DNA of 11,973 nt, taken from positions 1-11,973 of the forward strand of contig DXGW01000023.1 of NCBI GenBank assembly GCA_019113665.1. The letters are read 5' to 3'. This document shows, one piece after another, positions 6,637 to 11,973 of this stretch. Below the pieces are notes generated by a model. It was given only the letters and a program-made list of their open reading frames with translations, was not told the DNA's origin and made no database searches. The position numbers were made by a program, and so were the translations under genes. Each line of letters starts with the position of its first letter. Positions within the stretch are counted from its first letter, which is position 1. The DNA is from Candidatus Alistipes excrementipullorum. Lineage in GTDB: Bacteria; Bacteroidota; Bacteroidia; Bacteroidales; Rikenellaceae.

Positions 6637-8985
6637 TCAATAGAGGTTGAATCGCAGTCCGATGTAGAACTTGCGTCCCATGAGCGGTCCCCATACCACC
6701 GACGAGTTGAATCCCTGCGAGAAGGGATCCGAAACTCCGGGCTGGAACTTGGTGTAGTCGTCACCGGCGAGTATCGGGTTGTCCTGACGGTAGTCGAGGA
6801 TATTCTCGCAGCCGATGTAGATGTCCCAGTGCTTGATCTTGTAGCTTACCTGCGCAAAGAGCATGGGATATGCCTTCGAGTAGCGGAGGTTCTCGATGTC
6901 GATGTCACCGTCGAGCGACGGCAGACGGCACTTGCCGTTGTACTGCGCCGTCACGTCGAATACCCAGCGGCGGAACTTGGTCGCATACTGCAGGTTGAGC
7001 AGCGTCTTGTAGCGGCTTACCAGCGGCGACTCCACCAGGGCGGTCGACCCGTCGGGACGTTCGATCGTCTGCTTGGCATTGGTGTAGCGGAACGTTGCGA
7101 AGATGTCGAAACGCTCGATGGGCGTCCACGTGAAGTCCACCTGATAGTTGTCCGTAAACGAACGCCCGTCGGTGGCATATACGTTCACATATCCCGGATT
7201 CCACTCCTGGTCGGCTATGACGCGGTTGAAGAACTGCGTGCGGAAGTAGTCGAACGATATCGTCGCGTCCTGGCGCTTCACCAGCGTAAAGGTCTGCGAC
7301 AGGCTGCCGCCGAAGGTTGCAGCCTTCTCCATGCGGTTGAAGTCGCGCGAAAGGTCATATGACTTCGACGAGGTATCGCCGTCGAATATGATCGTGCGGC
7401 CCGTAGCCAGAATGCCTATGTTGTCGGCGATGACGTTGGTCGAGCGGTAACCCATACCGGCCGAGAGACGCAGTACGGTTATCGGCGTGATGTTCCACTT
7501 GAGGTGGCCGCGCGGGGTGAAGTAACCGTTGCGGTAGAATGTGTTGTAGTCGCCGCGCATACCCACCACGGCCGAGAACTTCTCCTTGAGCGTATAGGTG
7601 TATTCGGCATATGCCCCGATCTCGGTTTCGGTTCGGTCGAAATCGTAGTTGTTGCCGCTCACGCCGTTGGCCAGCGTCTCGTCATACTTGTCGACCGTAG
7701 TCGTGATTCCCGTAATGAGCGAGTGGCGGGGCGTGAAATAGTGGTTGTACATGAGATTTGCCAGCAGCGAGTGCTCACGTGCGCCGTAGTCGTTGAGGCC
7801 GAAGTATGAATCCTCGTCGAAATAGTTGTAATCGGCCACGAAGGCGATATTCGAGCGCAGTTCGTCACCCGCCTCCTCGTCATAGACGGCTGCACCGACG
7901 GGAGCACCCACCTTGAGGTAGGCGTTGACATTCTGGTTGAGGATCGACGAGCCGTAGATGTCGCGGTTTTCGACCATCTCGTCGTGCATCGATTTCTTGT
8001 AACCCATCTGGCCGCCCAGACGGTCGTCGCGCGTATATTTGGCACCCCAACGCACCTGTATGCCGTTTTCCGACTGCCAGAGCCAGCGGTTGGCGATGTT
8101 CGCCTGGTTCGAGAGCGGCATGTCGCGGAAACCGTCGTGGTTCATGTCGTGGCTTTTGGTATCGACCATTCCGTGTGCAAGTATCACGGTCGACAGGCGT
8201 TTGTCCTTGGTGACGGGAAGCGCGGTCGAAAGGTTGATTTCGGGACGCAACTCGCTGTCGAAATAGAGGTTGAGGAACAGACGCTCGTCATCGGTAGGCT
8301 TGCGGTGTTCGAGGTTGATCTGTCCGGTCATTGCCTCGTGCCCGGCCGTCACCGACGAAATACCCTTGGAAACCTGTATCGAGTTGAGCCACATGCCCGG
8401 CGTATAGCTGAGGCCGTACGGTGCGCTCAGGCCGCGCATGATCGGGCGGTTCTCGTCGAGTATCTGGGTATAGGTGCCGGCCAGTCCGAGCATTCGTATC
8501 TGCCGGGCACCCGATATCGCGTCGCTGTAGCCCACGGTCACCGAAGCCGAGTTTTCGAAACTCTCGGCCAGGTTGCAGCATGCCATCTTGCAAAGGCCGG
8601 CAAACGAGATCATCTCGCTCTTGAGCAGTCCGTCCTGCTTGATGTAGTTGCCGCCGAGCGTACTCTCGACCACCACGCTCTCGAGTTCGATACCTTCATG
8701 CAGGCGGAACTCGACGCGCGGCATCGAGGCGTCGACCTTCACCGTATCGTTGTCGTATCCGAGGAATGTGGCTACGAGGTTGTCATAACCCTTGACCCTG
8801 TGCAGGCGGAATTCGCCTTCGGGATTTGTGCTGGCGCCTACATTGGTATCGGCCCAGTATACGGCCGCACCCTGCATGGGCTGGCCGTTGGCATCGAGTA
8901 CCACACCGTTTATGTCCTGTGCGTGCAGTACTGTTGCAAGGAGGGTTGCACACGTAAGTGCAACGATTTTTTTCATATGTTTCAT
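6637..8985 (-). CDS. TonB-dependent outer-membrane receptor, probable metal importer
   Basis: A 782-residue protein. Residues 1-22 are a signal peptide ending in HA before QDING; a second ATG at 8976 would shorten it by three residues. Residues 24-100 are a carboxypeptidase-like regulatory beta-sandwich, common on Bacteroidetes TonB proteins. The plug domain spans about 105-230 and includes IRMLGLAGTYTQILDENRP (residues 163-181). The rest is the beta-barrel, ending in an aromatic C-terminus (GLRFNLY) as outer-membrane barrels do. The plug has a Cys cluster, C132-x3-C136-C137. From memory, receptors with an ACCNL-like motif in this place recur beside HMA proteins in Bacteroidetes. It has no SusD partner, so glycan import is unlikely. 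Context (Cys/His-rich protein before, HMA protein after) supports metal or metal-complex uptake. Confidence 0.92.
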   Translation of the reverse strand: MKHMKKIVALTCATLLATVLHAQDINGVVLDANGQPMQGAAVYWADTNVGASTNPEGEFRLHRVKGYDNLVATFLGYDNDTVKVDASMPRVEFRLHEGIELESVVVESTLGGNYIKQDGLLKSEMISFAGLCKMACCNLAESFENSASVTVGYSDAISGARQIRMLGLAGTYTQILDENRPIMRGLSAPYGLSYTPGMWLNSIQVSKGISSVTAGHEAMTGQINLEHRKPTDDERLFLNLYFDSELRPEINLSTALPVTKDKRLSTVILAHGMVDTKSHDMNHDGFRDMPLSNQANIANRWLWQSENGIQVRWGAKYTRDDRLGGQMGYKKSMHDEMVENRDIYGSSILNQNVNAYLKVGAPVGAAVYDEEAGDELRSNIAFVADYNYFDEDSYFGLNDYGAREHSLLANLMYNHYFTPRHSLITGITTTVDKYDETLANGVSGNNYDFDRTETEIGAYAEYTYTLKEKFSAVVGMRGDYNTFYRNGYFTPRGHLKWNITPITVLRLSAGMGYRSTNVIADNIGILATGRTIIFDGDTSSKSYDLSRDFNRMEKAATFGGSLSQTFTLVKRQDATISFDYFRTQFFNRVIADQEWNPGYVNVYATDGRSFTDNYQVDFTWTPIERFDIFATFRYTNAKQTIERPDGSTALVESPLVSRYKTLLNLQYATKFRRWVFDVTAQYNGKCRLPSLDGDIDIENLRYSKAYPMLFAQVSYKIKHWDIYIGCENILDYRQDNPILAGDDYTKFQPGVSDPFSQGFNSSVVWGPLMGRKFYIGLRFNLY

Positions 8986-9021
8986 CTTGATTCCGTATTA
9001 GCATGGACATGTTCTTTCAGA

Positions 9022-9075
9022 CGGGCTGTCATGCAGCCCGCACAAAAGGAGTCGGTCCCGGAAGTCGTCGTCCGG
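9022..9075 (-). repeat. Two hairpins in the gap before the TonB receptor gene
   Basis: On the minus strand the first, weaker hairpin pairs CCGGA (9075-9071) with TCCGG (9062-9058), directly after the stop codon of the Cys/His-rich gene. The second pairs CGGGCTG (9040-9034) with CAGCCCG (9028-9022), a perfect 7-bp stem with a five-base loop. Neither is followed by a T-run and no TAnnTTTG promoter lies in the 92-bp gap. They may set the relative mRNA levels of the two flanking genes; that is inferred. Confidence 0.5.
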
Positions 9076-9077
9076 AA

Positions 9078-9491
9078 CTATGCTGCTACGGGAGGGGCGC
9101 GCAATGCACCCGATGAGACGAGCGGGTCCTCGGCAAGCGGGACCTTCAGGCGGCACAGAAGCCTTTCGGCAGACGGAGCATCACCGGCATAAGGCACCTG
9201 CACCAGTGTTTTGGGGAGTTCGGCGATCACCGCCTTCAGGAGTTTCAGGGCGCGGTCACCGTCCGAGGTCATGGCGTAAGTCGTGCGGTTCTCGTGGCTG
9301 TGCGTACATTCACAGTGCTGCGAGAGACATGGCATTGACGCAGCCGCGTGGCATCTCTCGCTGCATGCAGCGTGCATCGCATGAACATGGCAGGCATTGC
9401 AGTTGCACATGACCACGACCAGCGTGTTCAAGGCCATCGCCGTCATGTAAACGGCGAGCAGCAGCGACGATATGATTCTCCTACTCTTCAC
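9078..9491 (-). CDS. Small exported Cys/His-rich protein, probable metal binding
   Basis: I assign a GTG start at 9491, which overlaps the end of the pqqD-like gene by 11 bases. It gives MKSRRIISSLLLAVYMTAMA, a typical signal sequence or anchor. Longer starts would run deep into the pqqD-like gene, and the first in-frame ATG after the GTG (residue 16) falls inside the hydrophobic segment. The product has 137 residues. Residues 29-66 contain 8 Cys and 7 His in 38 positions, starting C29-x-C31-x2-C34-H35 and ending C60-x-C62-x-H64-x-H66. The second half (about 70-137) has few Cys and is rich in Leu, Ala and Pro. The spacing matches no zinc-finger family I know. With a TonB receptor and an HMA protein following, a periplasmic metal buffer or sensor is the likeliest role. 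Only the composition and export signal are seen directly. Confidence 0.75.
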   Translation of the reverse strand: MKSRRIISSLLLAVYMTAMALNTLVVVMCNCNACHVHAMHAACSERCHAAASMPCLSQHCECTHSHENRTTYAMTSDGDRALKLLKAVIAELPKTLVQVPYAGDAPSAERLLCRLKVPLAEDPLVSSGALRAPPVAA

Positions 9492-9756
9492 TTTCGAGCA
9501 ATCCGCATTCCGATATTTTGGCGATCCAGGCTTCGGCATCGGCCCTGGCGGTCTGTTCCTGAACGTCGTAGTTCTCGACAAGCAGGTCGACTACGCCGTC
9601 GATATCGAACTCTTCGCCCTGGAGGCGGTTCCAAAGGAACAGCGAGGTCTCGTTCAGAGCCACGACGCGGGTTGCGTCACTGCCTAATTCGCCCTGCATT
9701 ATTATGACGTTTTCGCCGGCGATATTGCGAACCTTATATTCCTTTTTGAACTTCAT
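9481..9756 (-). CDS. PqqD-like protein (RiPP recognition element fold)
   Basis: A 91-residue protein resembling the PqqD family (coenzyme PQQ synthesis protein D, a winged-helix peptide-binding fold). The pattern is a beta-hairpin with VIIMQGELGSDATRVVALNE (residues 17-36), then TSLFLWNRLQGEEFDIDGVV, then a helix-loop-helix ending in WIAKISECGLLE (77-88). In known systems PqqD-like domains bind the leader of a precursor peptide and present it to a modifying enzyme. No radical SAM, YcaO, kinase or other modifying enzyme is visible in the window. Stand-alone PqqD-like proteins are common in Bacteroidetes and mostly unassigned. It is first in the operon and overlaps the next gene by 11 bases, so translational coupling is likely. 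There is no signal peptide; it is cytoplasmic. Confidence 0.82.
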   Translation of the reverse strand: MKFKKEYKVRNIAGENVIIMQGELGSDATRVVALNETSLFLWNRLQGEEFDIDGVVDLLVENYDVQEQTARADAEAWIAKISECGLLESEE

Positions 9757-9773
9757 AACGGTAAAATTGCGTA

Positions 9774-9781
9774 CAAATGTA
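9774..9781 (-). promoter_or_regulatory. -7 element for the pqqD-like / TonB / HMA operon
   Basis: On the minus strand TACATTTG (9781-9774) matches TAnnTTTG, 17 bases before the pqqD-like ATG. I find no good TTTG at the -33 spacing, so the promoter is either weak or activator-dependent. The predicted transcript would have a leader of roughly 10 bases. Confidence 0.5.
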
Positions 9782-9824
9782 TAAAAAACTTTTCAGAATT
9801 CATGAGCCTCCCCTCCATTTTTAG

Positions 9825-9832
9825 TATCTTCG
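9825..9832 (+). promoter_or_regulatory. Possible -7 element of recQ giving a near-leaderless message
   Basis: TATCTTCG is one base from the -7 consensus form TATCTTTG and ends only four bases before the recQ ATG at 9837. With the usual distance, transcription would begin at or next to the start codon. No -33 TTTG is seen. It faces the promoter of the divergent operon within an 80-bp gap. Confidence 0.35.
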
Positions 9833-9836
9833 CAAC

Positions 9837-11768
9837 ATGACTGACGGCACCGACATAGGCAAAATATTGAAGCGATACTGGGGGTTCGACAGCTTCCGGC
9901 CCATGCAGGAGCGTATCATACGCTCCGTTCTCGACGGGCACGACACGCTGGCGCTGCTGCCCACGGGCGGCGGCAAGTCGCTGACCTACCAGGTACCGGC
10001 AATGGCCCGTGAAGGTCTATGCATTGTTGTCACGCCGTTGATAGCGCTGATGAAGGACCAGGTCGACAGGCTGCGTTCGCTGAACATTCGGGCCGTAGCC
10101 GTACACTCGGGCCTGTCGCAGCGCCAGATAGACATAGCGCTCGACAACTGCGTCTACGGCGACGTCAAATTCCTGTACATAGCCCCCGAGCGTCTGGGCA
10201 CCGACATCTTCAGGCTACGCGTGCAGCGCATGAACGTCTGCCTGCTGGCCGTCGACGAGGCCCACTGCATCTCCCAATGGGGTTACGACTTCCGGCCGTC
10301 ATACCTGCGCATAGCCGAGATACGCAAACTCATACCCGACGTTCCGGTGCTGGCTCTTACGGCCTCGGCCACGGCACGGGTCGCCGAGGACATCATGGAG
10401 AGGCTGGAGTTCGGCAGCCCCAACATTCTGCGAGGCAGTTTTGCCCGCAGCAACCTCTCCTATGCCGTGCGCCACGTTGAGGACAAGAACGAACAGTTGC
10501 TGCGCATCATAAACAATGTTCCCGGCTCGGGCATCGTCTACGTGCGCCTGCGCGAAGGGGCCGAGAAGGTTGCCGCGTTCCTGCGCGACGAGGGCATCGA
10601 AGCCGACTATTACCACGGCGGCCTGCCGAATGCCGAGCGGGCACAGCGGCAGGAGGCCTGGACCTGCGGCCGCACCCGCGTGATGGTTGCCACCAACGCC
10701 TTCGGCATGGGCATAGACAAACCCGACGTACGCTTCGTCGTCCACTACACCATGTGCGACTCGCTCGAAAGCTACTATCAGGAGGCTGGGCGTGCCGGGC
10801 GTGACGGCCGCCGCAGCTATGCCGTGCTGCTTGTCTCGCCCGACGACCTGCAGCGCGTAAACAGCCGTATCGACAACGAGTTTCCGCCGCTCGACCAGAT
10901 CAAGCAGATATACGAAAAGATCTGCTCCTACCTTCGCGTGGCCATAGGCGACGGGCTGCAGTCGTCGTTCGTCTTCAACATACATGATTTCTGCGCGCGC
11001 GAGCACATCTTCACCGGCAAGGTGCAGAGCGCGCTGAAGATACTCCAGCAGAACGGATACCTGACCCTCACCGACGAGATGGAGAACCCGGCGCGCATAA
11101 TGTTCTGCGTCAGCCGTGACGATCTCTACAAGATACGTGTCGAGCGCAACGACCTCGACCACTTCCTGCGGACCATACTCCGCATGTACAACGGTGTCTT
11201 CACCGAGTTCCGGGCCATCGACGAGAACGAAATAGCCACCGTCAGCGGCTACACCGTCGAGAAGGTCAAGGAGCTCTTCAAGCGTCTGTGGCAGATGCGC
11301 ATCATACGCTACATACCGTCGAACCGTTCACCGATGATCTTTTTCGACGAGGAGAGGCTGCCGACCGAGGACATATACATCGCCCCCGAGACCTACCGGC
11401 TCCGCAAGGAGATGCTGCACGAACGCTTCGAGAAGATGGCGGAGTACGCATCGAACGACGTTGAGTGCCGCTCGCGCATGCTCTCCGACTATTTCGGCGA
11501 CACCGGGGCCGAAGATTGCGGCATCTGCGACATCTGCCTTGCACGCCGTAAGCGCAAACGTACGGACGAAGCCCTCTGCGAAAGGATCTGCACCGAGCTC
11601 GGCAGCCGCCCGGCAACCATACGCGATCTTGCCGCGAAGATCGGAGGCGACCCGCAACCGGTAATCGATGCCGTGCAACGGCTGCACGAAGAGGGGCGCC
11701 TCGCCACAGATGCCTCGGGGTTGATCTCGGCAGTACGGCAGGACGAAAAAAACGGCGGACACGCATAG
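9837..11768 (+). CDS. recQ: ATP-dependent DNA helicase RecQ
   Basis: A 643-residue superfamily 2 3'-5' DNA helicase acting in recombination and restart of damaged forks. Motif 0 is GFDSFRPMQ. Walker A is PTGGGKS (42-48), motif II is DEAH (140-143) followed by the aromatic-rich loop CISQWGYDFRPSY, and motif III is ALTASAT. Motif V includes NAFGMGIDKPD and motif VI is QEAGRAGRDGR (315-325). The zinc site has all four Cys: C544-x16-C561-x2-C564-x2-C567. After it comes a Lys/Arg linker and a short helical C-terminus. I see no HRDC domain, so this is a shorter RecQ than the E. coli type; the last 70 residues may be a reduced winged helix. The ATG at 9837 precedes the usual N-terminal motif closely. 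It is divergent from the metal operon and convergent with an exonuclease gene. Identification is certain. Confidence 0.97.
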   Translation: MTDGTDIGKILKRYWGFDSFRPMQERIIRSVLDGHDTLALLPTGGGKSLTYQVPAMAREGLCIVVTPLIALMKDQVDRLRSLNIRAVAVHSGLSQRQIDIALDNCVYGDVKFLYIAPERLGTDIFRLRVQRMNVCLLAVDEAHCISQWGYDFRPSYLRIAEIRKLIPDVPVLALTASATARVAEDIMERLEFGSPNILRGSFARSNLSYAVRHVEDKNEQLLRIINNVPGSGIVYVRLREGAEKVAAFLRDEGIEADYYHGGLPNAERAQRQEAWTCGRTRVMVATNAFGMGIDKPDVRFVVHYTMCDSLESYYQEAGRAGRDGRRSYAVLLVSPDDLQRVNSRIDNEFPPLDQIKQIYEKICSYLRVAIGDGLQSSFVFNIHDFCAREHIFTGKVQSALKILQQNGYLTLTDEMENPARIMFCVSRDDLYKIRVERNDLDHFLRTILRMYNGVFTEFRAIDENEIATVSGYTVEKVKELFKRLWQMRIIRYIPSNRSPMIFFDEERLPTEDIYIAPETYRLRKEMLHERFEKMAEYASNDVECRSRMLSDYFGDTGAEDCGICDICLARRKRKRTDEALCERICTELGSRPATIRDLAAKIGGDPQPVIDAVQRLHEEGRLATDASGLISAVRQDEKNGGHA

Positions 11769-11782
11769 GCGTCCGCCGTTTT
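11749..11782. terminator. Bidirectional terminator overlapping the recQ stop codon
   Basis: AAAACGGCGGAC (11749-11760) pairs exactly with GTCCGCCGTTTT (11771-11782), a 12-bp stem with a ten-base loop. The A-run and T-run at the two ends let it work from both strands, serving recQ and the convergent exonuclease gene. The recQ stop codon TAG (11766-11768) is inside the loop, so the left arm is also coding. Confidence 0.9.
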
Positions 11783-11799
11783 CATGTTGCAAGCGGCCG

Positions 11800-11973
11800 T
11801 CAGGCCGTCTGCAGTTTGTCATATATCTTCAGACAAACCCAGGCATCGGTGGCAGCATAGATTTTCTGCTGCTGCGTGAGGCTCTGTGCCTCCCAGTTGC
11901 TCAAACGCTGTGCCTTCGAGACCTTGCGGCCGAGCACTATGCCCGAGATCTTTCGCAGGCTCCGGTCGGCGAT
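11800..11973 (-). CDS. 3'-5' exonuclease, WRN/RNase D type (C-terminal part only)
   Basis: The last 57 residues of a gene that begins beyond the window end; the frame is open to base 11973 and stops with TGA at 11802-11800. The visible part runs from IADRSLRKISGIVLGRKVSK to YAATDAWVCLKIYDKLQTA. This matches the end of a DEDDy exonuclease domain: the pattern KIsgivLGrkvsKaqrlSNWEa and the Exo III motif Y-x3-D (YAATD, residues 39-43 of the fragment). Known enzymes of this group degrade DNA or RNA from the 3' end with two metal ions. The Exo I (DxE) and Exo II parts are not in view, so activity cannot be judged. It ends 18 bp from the shared terminator with recQ. Confidence 0.88.
   Translation of the reverse strand: MADRSLRKISGIVLGRKVSKAQRLSNWEAQSLTQQQKIYAATDAWVCLKIYDKLQTA

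Noticed and set aside
5809..7362. Long plus-strand open frame across rpmI, the gap and the TonB receptor
   Set aside because: It runs antisense to three real genes and through a non-coding gap, and its translation has no coherent domain. The same applies to the plus-strand frame at 7984-9192.
9022..9040. Strong hairpin before the TonB receptor gene as a terminator
   Set aside because: No T-run follows on either strand and no new promoter is seen before the receptor gene, so it is listed as an intercistronic hairpin.

Overview
The window looks like a chromosomal segment of a GC-rich member of the Bacteroidales, most like Alistipes/Rikenellaceae. That placement is inferred from protein style and promoter style, not from a search. 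The supporting signs are Bacteroidetes-type promoter elements (TAnnTTTG at -7, TTTG near -33), start codons without clear Shine-Dalgarno sequences, a TonB receptor with an N-terminal carboxypeptidase-like domain, and a long Glu/Ala/Lys- and Asn-rich N-terminal extension on IF-2. No insertion sequence, phage gene, CRISPR array, tRNA or rRNA was seen.

Layout. Positions 1-2391 (+) hold infB, cut at its 5' end. A CoA-transferase of the acetyl-CoA hydrolase / 4-hydroxybutyrate CoA-transferase family follows 28 bp later (2420-3739, +). A strong bidirectional terminator (3766-3803) separates it from a convergent gene for an exported LamG-like protein with about six membrane spans and no known function (3822-5216, -). 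That gene has its own promoter at 5245-5275, overlapped by a perfect dyad. Upstream of it lies the ribosomal pair rpmI-rplT (6006-5355, -), with its own promoter, its own terminator and a foldable spacer between the two genes.

Positions 6292-9756 (-) form a probable four-gene operon, read from high to low coordinate: a PqqD-like small protein, a secreted or anchored Cys/His-rich protein whose GTG start overlaps the pqqD-like stop, a TonB-dependent receptor with a Cys cluster in its plug, and a secreted HMA-domain protein with a CxxC motif. The most economical reading of the last three is a metal (probably copper-type) capture and import system. The PqqD-like gene at the head is the unexpected member. 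The operon ends in a strong hairpin at 6201-6232.

Divergent from this operon is recQ (9837-11768, +), whose stop codon lies in the loop of its own bidirectional terminator. Convergent to it is the C-terminal end of a WRN/RNase D-type 3'-5' exonuclease (11800-11973, -). A RecQ helicase and a WRN-type exonuclease are therefore direct neighbours.

The points most worth following are the PqqD / Cys-His-rich / TonB / HMA operon, the mutually exclusive hairpins between rpmI and rplT, the dyad over the promoter of the LamG-membrane protein, and the RecQ-exonuclease pairing.
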